A program made the translations under genes and the position numbers. The notes under the pieces were generated by a model. It was given only the letters and a program-made list of their open reading frames with translations, made no database searches and was not told the DNA's origin. A DNA stretch of 5,934 nucleotides from UBA5972 sp964600965 (GTDB taxonomy: Bacteria; Pseudomonadota; Alphaproteobacteria; Rhodobacterales; Rhodobacteraceae), in the NCBI GenBank assembly GCA_964600965.1, contig CAZRLO010000149.1:1-5934 (forward strand), given 5' to 3'. Within the stretch, counting starts at the first letter, position 1; each line of letters starts with the position of its first letter. Below, piece after piece: positions 1-4,908 of the stretch.

Positions 1-11
1 CGTGGCACTTT

Positions 12-61
12 TCACTCACGCTTTACCCCCTCAAACTCCCGCCATTCCCCGGCGCTCATCC
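12..61 (-). pseudogene. Orphan duplicate of the thyX 3' end
   Basis: Reading leftward from the ATG at 59-57, this stretch encodes MSAGEWREFEGVKRE followed by TGA (14-12). Its first 12 residues are identical to residues 288-299 of the complete ThyX protein encoded at 778-1692, which instead ends MSAGEWREFEGVLRDPA. Beyond the identical DNA the two tails stay partly alike (GTAAAGCGTGA against GTTTTGCGAGA), which suggests diverged homologous thyX ends and not chance identity. There is no thyX body upstream of this copy, because the higA gene runs directly into it. I infer a displaced or donor-derived thyX terminus left by insertion of the toxin-antitoxin cassette. It could be translated as a 15-residue peptide, since its ATG overlaps the higA stop as ATGA, but no function is implied. 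Confidence 0.7.
25..61 (-). repeat. 37-bp direct repeat, left copy
   Basis: Positions 25-61 are identical to 797-833 in the same orientation, at an offset of 772 bp. The two copies bracket the higBA cassette and the thyX terminator. This copy contains the last codon and the stop codon of higA, and the start of the orphan thyX tail. A 37-bp identity is too long to be chance and longer than typical transposase target duplications. It fits an attachment-site-like or homologous-recombination junction better. Confidence 0.9.
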
Positions 62-385
62 GGGCGCTCCGGCTAATTGCGGGTTTCCGCCCAGCACGCT
101 TTTAACCCGGCGCTGCGTATCGGCGTTCCCCCGCGCGACTTCCAGATCGTATTGCGTTTGCAGGTTCAGCCAGAATTCGGCGGTGGTGCCCAAGGCGGCG
201 GAAAAAAGCATCGCGGTGTCTGCGGTTATGCGGGAATTGCCTGCGATGATGCGCGTGATCCGGTTCGCTGGCACGCCGAGCCTGCCTGCGAACGACGTCG
301 CGCTAACACAATAGGCCTCCAGAAACTCGTCTTTCAGAATTTGCCCGGGGTGAATCGGATCAATGATAGTCACAGATTTCGACAT
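56..385 (-). CDS. higA: HigA-type antitoxin, XRE family
   Basis: This encodes a 109-residue antitoxin that should bind and neutralise the HigB toxin encoded just upstream and repress their shared promoter. The N-terminus reads IIDPIHPGQILKDEFLEAY, the hallmark opening of the HigA/VapI antidote family. A helix-turn-helix follows at about residues 28-50 (SATSFAGRLGVPANRITRII), then the family signature TADTA and the EFWLNLQTQYDLEVAR stretch at about residues 70-85. The reading frame is open back to an ATG at 433, but the ATG at 385 is preferred. It matches family length and has a strong AAGGAG ribosome site at 395-400. The gene overlaps the 3' end of higB by 26 bp, as expected for a coupled toxin-antitoxin operon in toxin-first order. 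Its last codon and TGA lie inside the 37-bp repeat, so the C-terminus (GAPG) may have been shaped by the insertion junction. Confidence 0.93.
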   Translation of the reverse strand: MSKSVTIIDPIHPGQILKDEFLEAYCVSATSFAGRLGVPANRITRIIAGNSRITADTAMLFSAALGTTAEFWLNLQTQYDLEVARGNADTQRRVKSVLGGNPQLAGAPG

Positions 386-641
386 CGTAGGCGTCTCCTT
401 CGTGCCAGCGGAAACAAAGCCGCCATTGGTCATTGATGCGGATCGAGGACTGGCCCGACCTGTTTCCGGCCAGTTTTTCCAGCCGGTTGCCCGGTGGAGA
501 GGTCAAATCCTGATACGCGCTCGCCGCGTGAAGCATCATGAGTTTTTGCTTGGCCCGAACCGCGAAAGCCCGAAATTTCCGCTGCGCCGCGTTGGTTTCG
601 TGCAGCATTAGGGTTTTTTTGCAGGCGAAGCATTTGATCAC
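360..641 (-). CDS. higB: HigB-type toxin, RelE/ParE superfamily
   Basis: This is a toxin of the HigB family, known to act as a ribosome-dependent mRNA endonuclease that is held inactive by HigA. From the GTG at 641 it is 93 residues, the usual family length (about 92). The C-terminal half carries the family pattern: GNRLEKLAGNRSGQSSIRINDQWRL with R74, then CFRW (76-79) and GDAYDVEICDYH at the end. The N-terminus (VIKCFACKKTLMLHE) also fits HigB proteins, which commonly start with MIK. An in-frame ATG at 656 would add MLCNV but lies in the presumed promoter/operator, so the GTG is preferred. No Shine-Dalgarno sequence is visible before it. The stop TGA at 362-360 lies inside higA. No frameshift or obvious loss of a conserved residue is seen, so the toxin is probably intact. 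Confidence 0.9.
   Translation of the reverse strand: MIKCFACKKTLMLHETNAAQRKFRAFAVRAKQKLMMLHAASAYQDLTSPPGNRLEKLAGNRSGQSSIRINDQWRLCFRWHEGDAYDVEICDYH
395..400 (-). promoter_or_regulatory. higA ribosome binding site
   Basis: AAGGAG lies 9 nt before the ATG at 385 and inside the higB coding sequence. It decides the higA start in favour of 385 over the in-frame ATG at 433. Its strength contrasts with the absence of a visible site in front of higB, which would favour antitoxin over toxin synthesis. Confidence 0.8.
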
Positions 642-690
642 TACGTTACATAACACGTACTATGCACCAATCGTCGGGTTGTTTTGTCAA
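642..690 (-). promoter_or_regulatory. higBA promoter with overlapping inverted repeats
   Basis: On the minus strand a perfect TTGACA -35 box lies at 690-685. The -10 is less clear: TGCATA (666-661, 18-bp spacer) or CATAGT (664-659, 20-bp spacer). Immediately downstream are two overlapping inverted repeats. One is TACGT-N8-ACGTA (642-646 and 655-659), with perfect 5-bp arms. The other is GTTA-CA-TAAC (645-654). They would cover the -10 and start site, the expected position for autorepression by HigA. Transcription would begin about a dozen bases before the higB GTG, leaving almost no leader. The -35 and arms are seen directly; the HigA binding is inferred. Confidence 0.6.
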
Positions 691-747
691 GACCCATCAG
701 TGTCCGCCAAAATTGGCCCCGGCTCGCGCCGCGCCCGTTTTGCACTC

Positions 748-770
748 AAATCGCTCCCCCGGAGCGATTT
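748..770 (-). terminator. thyX terminator hairpin
   Basis: A perfect 10-bp inverted repeat (AAATCGCTCC and GGAGCGATTT, 3-nt loop) begins 7 bp after the thyX stop codon on the minus strand. The T-run after the stem is short: three Ts belong to the stem, then GAGTGC. Termination may therefore be weak or rely on other factors. The hairpin separates thyX from the higBA promoter and would keep toxin expression independent of thyX. Confidence 0.6.
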
Positions 771-777
771 GCCCCCT

Positions 778-1692
778 CTACGCGGGGTCTCGCAAAACCC
801 CCTCAAACTCCCGCCATTCCCCGGCGCTCATCCCGCTATTCGCCTGATCCACCGACTCGCCTTTGACCATCCGTCTAACACATTCCATCGCCTTGGACGA
901 TAGTGTGACACCGCCAAGGCGGTAATCCTCGAACGCCGAATATGCCAGCGGCACCCAGTCCGCGACCACTTGACAGATCGCATCGGCATAGACGCGGATT
1001 TCCATCTGGGCGTGGGCGTCGGCGCGCAGCCTCAGAAAATGAAACAGGTTGTGGAGATCGACCTTCCAGTACCACTGTGTATAGACATTCGCGGGCAGGT
1101 TCATGCGCGCCAGTTCGCGCGCCAGCCCCGCCTGCCCGTCCGCCGACAGCATCTCCTGATAGTGGTCATAGCACCGGGTGCTGTCGCCTTTCAGGATTTC
1201 CAGCACCCGCGCCGCCTCGTCGCCCGCCAGCACGTCGCCCCGGCCCTGATTGTTGACGGTGGATTGGGCCGCCAGCGCTTCGGGCGCGGGGATGTAGAAC
1301 TCGCGGTCCAGAATGGAATAGCGCGCGGAGTATTCGTTCACGTTCGCGGTACGGTGCCGGATCCATTGCCGCGCCACGAAGACCGGCAGTTTGACGTGCA
1401 GCTTGACCTCGCACATCTCGAACGGGGTCGAGTGCCAGTGCCGCATCAGGTACCGGATCAGGCCGGCATCGTTGGTGACCTGTTTGGTGCCGCGCCCGTA
1501 ACTGACGCGCGCTGCCTGGGTGATCGCGGCGTCGTCGCCCATATAGTCGACGACGCGGATGAATCCGTGATCCAGCACCGGATGCGCGGTGAACAGATGC
1601 GCCTCCATCCCCGGCACGGTGGCGCGCATGGTTGGGTGGCTTTGGCGGCGCGCCTCGTCGATCTCGGCCTGTTGGTCGGGCGTAACGGGCAT
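778..1692 (-). CDS. thyX: Flavin-dependent thymidylate synthase ThyX
   Basis: ThyX methylates dUMP to dTMP using FAD, NADPH and methylene-tetrahydrofolate, releasing tetrahydrofolate and not dihydrofolate. The signature is at residues 112-125, RHRTANVNEYSARY. It matches RHRxxSxNExSxRY except for Asn in place of the first Ser, a variant I associate with alphaproteobacterial enzymes. Also present are HSTPFE (87-92) and the substrate/flavin region RMNLPANVYTQWYW followed by DLHNLFHFLRLR and AHAQMEIRVYA. The product is 304 residues, longer than the roughly 220 of Thermotoga ThyX but normal for this lineage. The ATG at 1692 is chosen because AAAGGA (1705-1700) stands 7 nt upstream; the frame is open further upstream, to 1947, but without family similarity. 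The last 17 residues (MSAGEWREFEGVLRDPA) include the block duplicated at 12-61, so this terminus may have been rebuilt by the higBA insertion. Confidence 0.97.
   Translation of the reverse strand: MPVTPDQQAEIDEARRQSHPTMRATVPGMEAHLFTAHPVLDHGFIRVVDYMGDDAAITQAARVSYGRGTKQVTNDAGLIRYLMRHWHSTPFEMCEVKLHVKLPVFVARQWIRHRTANVNEYSARYSILDREFYIPAPEALAAQSTVNNQGRGDVLAGDEAARVLEILKGDSTRCYDHYQEMLSADGQAGLARELARMNLPANVYTQWYWKVDLHNLFHFLRLRADAHAQMEIRVYADAICQVVADWVPLAYSAFEDYRLGGVTLSSKAMECVRRMVKGESVDQANSGMSAGEWREFEGVLRDPA
797..833 (-). repeat. 37-bp direct repeat, right copy, inside thyX
   Basis: This is identical to 25-61 in the same orientation. Here it encodes ThyX residues 288-299, and five further codons (LRDPA) precede the TAG stop. 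Weaker similarity continues on the stop-codon side of the block, while the other side (834 onward against 62 onward) is unrelated. Divergence is therefore abrupt at the cassette edge and gradual at the gene-end side. Confidence 0.9.
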
Positions 1693-1873
1693 GGCGGCAT
1701 CCTTTGCGTGGCAGAATCGGTAAGGCCACATATTGCAGCAAATTGCGATACTACCGCAAGATAAAGGGGCGGTCCGCATCCGCGCGATCCATATCCGCGG
1801 TTGCCCCGGGCGCGGAATGTCGCCACACTTGCCGGGCTGGCCGCCCCTCTGAAATGCCGAGAAAGGATAACCC
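1693..1873. promoter_or_regulatory. Divergent thyX/cupin intergenic region with TTGC/GCAA inverted repeats
   Basis: This region must hold promoters for both thyX (minus) and the cupin gene (plus). Two nested-looking inverted repeats stand out: TTGC-A-GCAA (1733-1741) and TTGCG-N7-CGCAA (1743-1759), separated by 1 bp. The repeated half-site suggests a dimeric regulator, not identified here. A small hairpin, GTGGC-N12-GCCAC (1708-1729), would sit directly before the thyX ribosome site in the mRNA. No good -35/-10 pair could be assigned on either strand, so promoter positions are left open. Confidence 0.35.
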
Positions 1874-2230
1874 ATGACCGCGTTCAAACATGTCACCCCC
1901 GATATTCTGTCCGAGAAACTGCCCAACATGGCCGAGCTTGGCCCCAACGCCTATCTTGACGATTTCGTGGTCACGGATGACGCCGACAAGCCGATGACGG
2001 CAGGTCTGTTCCGGCTCGAAGCCGGGGACGCGGTCACCTATGAATACACGTACCACGAGATGAAACTGATCGTGGACGGCGAATTCGACATCACCGATAC
2101 GACCGGGCAAAGCGTGCATGCCACCAGGGGCGATCTGCTTTATTTCCCGCGCGGCTCGGTGATCACGTTCTCGACCCGGACGCACGGGGTCGGATATTTT
2201 TGCGGACAGCGCGGCGAAGGCGAGGCCTGA
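1874..2230 (+). CDS. Small EutQ-like cupin protein
   Basis: This encodes a 118-residue single-domain protein that looks like the cupin fold of the EutQ-like (DUF861) group. The first cupin motif is degenerate: YEYTYHEMKLIVDGE at residues 56-70, with H61, E62 and G69. The second is GDLLYFPRGSVITFS (86-100), with the Pro and Gly of the barrel turn. The metal ligands of canonical cupins are only partly present, so catalysis is uncertain and a binding or sensing role is equally possible. The start is well supported by AAAGGA (1862-1867), 6 nt before the ATG. It is not embedded in an ethanolamine operon, so the EutQ name should not be transferred as a function. The next gene begins about 25 bp downstream in the same direction, suggesting a shared transcript. 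No signal peptide is seen, so it is probably cytoplasmic. Confidence 0.85.
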   Translation: MTAFKHVTPDILSEKLPNMAELGPNAYLDDFVVTDDADKPMTAGLFRLEAGDAVTYEYTYHEMKLIVDGEFDITDTTGQSVHATRGDLLYFPRGSVITFSTRTHGVGYFCGQRGEGEA

Positions 2231-2255
2231 CATAACGCCGGGCCTGAAACCGGGT

Positions 2256-2981
2256 GTGCTGGCCGCGCTGTTGCTGGCCACGCCCGCCCAACCCTGCGAG
2301 GTAGCCCTGGCGCTGGCGGTGGATGTATCGGGGTCGATCGACGCACAGGAATTCCGCCTGCAGATCGACGGTCTGGCCGAGGCTTTGCGCGATGGCAGGG
2401 CGCCGGATGCTCTGGTGCTGGTAGACCNNNNNNNNNNGGCTTTGCGCGATGCCGCCATTGCCGAGGCGCTGGTGCGTGCCCGTGCCGAAGTGATGCTGGT
2501 GCAATGGACCGGCGACCGGCGCCAGATCGTCGCGGTGCCCTGGCGGAAAATCACCGATTTCAAGGCGGCGCTTGGCTTTGCCGAAGCGGTCGCGGCCGCG
2601 CCGCGCGAATGGCGCAATTTCTCGACTGCGATCGGGGCCGCGCTTGAATTCACGCAGGCGCAGTTTGCCGGGCGGGAACATTGCGCCCGCCGCGTGATCG
2701 ACGTTTCCGGCGACGGCATATCCAACGAGGGCATTGCGCCGGCCAGCCTGCGGGGCCGGCTTTGGCGCGACGGTTTCACCGTGAACGGTCTGGCAATCGA
2801 AAACGGCGACGAGGACCTGACGGGATATTACTGGGAAAACGTCATCGTCGGCGAAAACGCGTTTGTCATGACCGCCGATGGTTTTGCCGATTACGGGCGG
2901 CGCATGAAACTGAAACTGCTGCGCGAGGTGACCGACCAGATTTCCGGCCTCGCGCACATGCGGGCGGGCGGTCCCGGCTGA
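2256..2981 (+). CDS. Exported DUF1194 protein with von Willebrand A fold
   Basis: The family is of unknown function. The sequence shows a VWA-type metal-binding (MIDAS) core: DVSGS at residues 23-27, NFSTAIG at 121-127 supplying the Thr, and VIDVSGDG at 147-154 supplying the Asp. A hydrophobic N-terminus (LAALLLATPAQPCEVA) looks like a secretion signal with cleavage near Ala-Gln-Pro-Cys, so the protein is probably periplasmic or membrane-anchored. The start is uncertain. The GTG at 2256 has no clear ribosome site and gives a signal peptide without a positive n-region; extending the frame upstream adds ITPGLKPG, beginning at an ATA codon (2232). Ten Ns interrupt the gene at 2428-2437, so residues 58-61 are unknown. 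The region around residues 43-65 appears to be duplicated by the assembly (see findings), making the printed 241-residue length suspect. It probably shares a transcript with the upstream cupin gene. Confidence 0.85.
   Translation: MLAALLLATPAQPCEVALALAVDVSGSIDAQEFRLQIDGLAEALRDGRAPDALVLVDXXXXALRDAAIAEALVRARAEVMLVQWTGDRRQIVAVPWRKITDFKAALGFAEAVAAAPREWRNFSTAIGAALEFTQAQFAGREHCARRVIDVSGDGISNEGIAPASLRGRLWRDGFTVNGLAIENGDEDLTGYYWENVIVGENAFVMTADGFADYGRRMKLKLLREVTDQISGLAHMRAGGPG
2381..2451 (+). repeat. 14-bp direct repeat flanking the N gap
   Basis: GGCTTTGCGCGATG occurs at 2381-2394 and again at 2438-2451, immediately after the Ns. Both copies are in the same reading frame and encode ALRD. In the DUF1194 family this motif is expected once, followed directly by a stretch like AAIAEALVRAR. 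The doubled copy is therefore more likely an assembly overlap than biology. Confidence 0.75.
2428..2437. other. Assembly gap of ten Ns
   Basis: Ten undetermined bases lie inside the DUF1194 gene. A round number of Ns is consistent with a scaffolder placeholder, so the true gap length may differ or be negative (overlapping contigs). Confidence 0.95.
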
Positions 2982-3561
2982 CGCGCCAACGTGGCCTTGG
3001 CAGGCTGATCCGCGGCGCGCGAACGTCGGCGCATAATCTTCCCGCCCTGATCGCCGTTGAATGCGCAGAAGCACCGCCGTGAAACGCCGCGACGATTTCT
3101 TGCGACGCGATGTCGTTGACCGCTGTCTGCGGGAACCGTCGCGACCGGCGCGAGCAGAGAACTTTGGCACGCCGCACCCCGGCATGACCTGAATTATTGT
3201 TTTCGTTCAAAGATTTACCGCTAAATCCGTTCGTCTAGATGTCTAGACGGCCAGACGGCTAGCCCTCGGGACGACCGGACGGCTAACCGGCCAGACGCCC
3301 AGACGGCCAGACAGCTAACCGGCCAGACGGCTAACCGGCCAGACGGCTAACCGGCTAACCGGCCAGACAGCTAACCCTTCATTCGGTCGTCCAGAGTAAC
3401 GATCGCTGCCGCAAGACATCCGGAGCAGACATCGGGACAGATGAATTCCGACGGCAGTCTTTCTGGCCGCGAAACGGATCAGGCCCGGTTATGAGAAGCA
3501 GCCGACCGCACGGTCTGCATCAATGAAATGCCGGAACGTACCTGCCTGTGCGACTGTCAGA
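2982..3561. other. 580-bp gene-free region between convergent genes
   Basis: This lies between the 3' ends of the DUF1194 gene and rseP. The first 250 bp show no family-like protein. The only notable small frame is 3061-3192 (43 residues, Arg-rich, no ribosome site), which I do not accept as a gene. An AT-richer stretch (about 3190-3230) precedes the octamer array at 3231-3374. The part from 3375 to 3561 contains only weak inverted repeats, including one at 3498-3518. No tRNA, IS end or strong terminator with a T-tract was recognised. In many alphaproteobacteria bamA follows rseP here; it is absent. Confidence 0.7.
3231..3374. repeat. Degenerate 8-bp tandem repeat array, 18 units
   Basis: The stretch divides exactly into eighteen consecutive octamers without any indel. 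In the phase starting at 3249 two words dominate: GGCCAGAC (3249, 3289, 3305, 3321, 3337, 3361) and GGCTAACC (3281, 3329, 3345, 3353), with the variant AGCTAACC at 3313 and 3369. The first units are the most diverged (TCGTCTAG, ATGTCTAG, CCCTCGGG, ACGACCGG), and the later units the most regular. The two words alternate in the second half to give an imperfect 16-bp period. An 8-bp period cannot preserve a reading frame from unit to unit, and no ORF uses it. It is not a CRISPR array, because there are no spacers. Function is unknown. Confidence 0.93.
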
Positions 3562-4899
3562 TCAGCAGAAAAAATCGTTGGCCAACGCGAACACCATAAG
3601 TGCGACGATGAAAAACAGGCCCATCGACATCATCACCTGCATCGCCCGGTCGCTGGGCGGGCGTTTGGTGATGGCCTCAAAGCCAAAGAAAACAAGGTGC
3701 CCGCCGTCCAGCACGGGGATCGGAAACAGGTTCAGCATGCCGATGGCGGTCGACAAGACCGCGATGAACCAGATGAAACTGGTAAATCCCTGCGATGCCG
3801 CATCACCCGAAACCTTGGCAATGCCCACGGGGCCTTGCAGGTTGCACGCGCTGATCGTGCCGGAGATCATGTGCCACAACCCGTTCAGCGATGACGAAAC
3901 GATGCGTCCGGTCTGGCTGATCCCCAGACCAAGCGCCTCGAATATCCCGGGCGTCACCGTCTCGGGCTCAAAGAACAGACCGCCGGTGATCCCGATCAGC
4001 ACGCGTTTTTCAAAGCCGCCCTGCCCGTCGGGCATGTCCAGAGTCCGTGCCGCCAGAACCACGTCGAATACGTCCCCGCTGCGCCAGACGCCAAAGGTCA
4101 TTTCCCGCCCGGCACTGCCGGCAACGATGGTCTGAAGCTCGCTGAAGGCGGTGATGCTTTCACCGTCGATGCTCTGGATCAGGTCGCCGACCTTGAGACC
4201 CGCCGCCATCGCGGCCGATTGCGGTTGCACGTTGTCGATCAGCGGCAGTAACGGGAACGGGCCGGTCGCCTGCGCGACATCGCCTGCGCGTTGCACGCGA
4301 TAGGTCTGCGCGCCCGGGGTTCCCGACCCATCGCGGGAATAATCATAAAGGGCCGCATAATCCGGGGTTGCAACGCCGTTCACCGACAGGATCACGTCCC
4401 CGCGCTGCAATCCCGTCGCCGCCTGCGGCAGGGGTTTCAGCGCGCCGATGGTCGGCGCCTCGGTTGCGAGGCCGGAAAACAGCACCACGGCGGAAAAGAT
4501 GGCCGAGGACAGAATGAAATTCGCCACCGGCCCCGCCGCCACGGTCAGGGCCTTCTTGTAAAGCTTCGCGCCGTGAAACGATCTGGCCCGCGTCGCCGGG
4601 TCCATTCGGGCCAGCGCCTCTGGATCGTTGCGGCTGGAGGCGTCGGCGTCGCCCAGAAACTTGACATAACCACCAAACGGAATCGCCGCGATCTGCCACC
4701 TGGTGCCGCGCTTGTCGTGCCACGCGGTCAGTACGGGCCCAAATCCCATCGAGAAAACCTCGGCGTGGATCCCGCTCCAGCGACCGACGATGTAATGGCC
4801 GTATTCGTGGATGAAGATGATGACGCTCAGCACCGCGACAAAGGCGATAATGGTCGATAGAAAGCCGCCCAACAGCGGGATAGAGCCGATCAGTTCCAA
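3562..4899 (-). CDS. rseP: Site-2 protease RseP (M50 zinc metalloprotease)
   Basis: This is an inner-membrane intramembrane protease. In relatives it cleaves anti-sigma factors after a site-1 cut and clears signal peptides. The zinc motif HEYGH is at residues 31-35 in the first membrane segment (about 13-31), and the third ligand is in NLFPIPVLDGG (LDG at 397-399) near the C-terminus. Family motifs GFGPVL (52-57) and PFGGYVKFLGD (74-84) are present. Two PDZ domains span about 148-210 and 218-285, the second with AAGLKVGDLIQSIDG. Further membrane segments lie at about 126-144, 374-392 and 421-440. The product is 445 residues, full length for the family. The frame is open to 5241, but upstream residues are only the dxr gene read out of frame. 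The TTG at 4899 places MELIGSIPLLGG at the N-terminus and follows a GAGGG ribosome site. It is 7 bp from dxr and almost certainly cotranscribed with it. Confidence 0.97.
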   Translation of the reverse strand: MELIGSIPLLGGFLSTIIAFVAVLSVIIFIHEYGHYIVGRWSGIHAEVFSMGFGPVLTAWHDKRGTRWQIAAIPFGGYVKFLGDADASSRNDPEALARMDPATRARSFHGAKLYKKALTVAAGPVANFILSSAIFSAVVLFSGLATEAPTIGALKPLPQAATGLQRGDVILSVNGVATPDYAALYDYSRDGSGTPGAQTYRVQRAGDVAQATGPFPLLPLIDNVQPQSAAMAAGLKVGDLIQSIDGESITAFSELQTIVAGSAGREMTFGVWRSGDVFDVVLAARTLDMPDGQGGFEKRVLIGITGGLFFEPETVTPGIFEALGLGISQTGRIVSSSLNGLWHMISGTISACNLQGPVGIAKVSGDAASQGFTSFIWFIAVLSTAIGMLNLFPIPVLDGGHLVFFGFEAITKRPPSDRAMQVMMSMGLFFIVALMVFALANDFFC

Positions 4900-4908
4900 T
4901 TTACCCTC
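4899..4908 (-). promoter_or_regulatory. rseP ribosome site and TTG start, overlapping the dxr stop
   Basis: GAGGG at 4908-4904 is followed by TAAA and then the TTG at 4899-4897. The ribosome site overlaps the dxr stop codon (TGA, 4909-4907), so ribosomes finishing dxr would arrive on it, a typical arrangement for translational coupling. No in-frame ATG occurs before the HEYGH motif, which supports the TTG. Confidence 0.65.

Noticed and set aside
701..720. Stretch beginning TGTCCGCC with an inverted GCCAA-AA-TTGGC core, possibly an IS end
   Set aside because: The TGTCC-type opening is reminiscent of some IS termini, but no matching opposite end or transposase remnant is in the window and I could not name an element. 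An ISfinder search would decide.
970..1764. 264-residue open frame on the plus strand
   Set aside because: It is the antisense shadow of thyX. It has no motifs, while the minus strand carries the complete ThyX signature.
2985..3001. GCCAA-N7-TTGGC inverted repeat after the DUF1194 stop as a terminator
   Set aside because: The arms are only 5 bp and no T-run follows.
2163..3185. 340-residue minus-strand frame across the DUF1194 gene
   Set aside because: It runs through the N gap and is antisense to a frame with clear VWA motifs and a signal peptide.
3061..3192. 43-codon ATG frame, Arg-rich product ending NFGTPHPGMT
   Set aside because: It has no ribosome site, no recognisable family and a composition typical of GC-rich chance frames, so it is not annotated as a gene.
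3231..3374. CRISPR array
   Set aside because: Units are 8 bp and contiguous, with no unique spacers and no cas genes nearby.
3498..3518. Inverted repeat downstream of rseP as a possible terminator
   Set aside because: The stem is 4 plus 3 bp with a 3-nt bulge, and only TTCTC follows, which is too weak to call.
3548..4135. 195-residue and 123-residue plus-strand frames over rseP
   Set aside because: They run opposite to the well-supported RseP reading frame and show no family-like features; they are GC-rich shadows.
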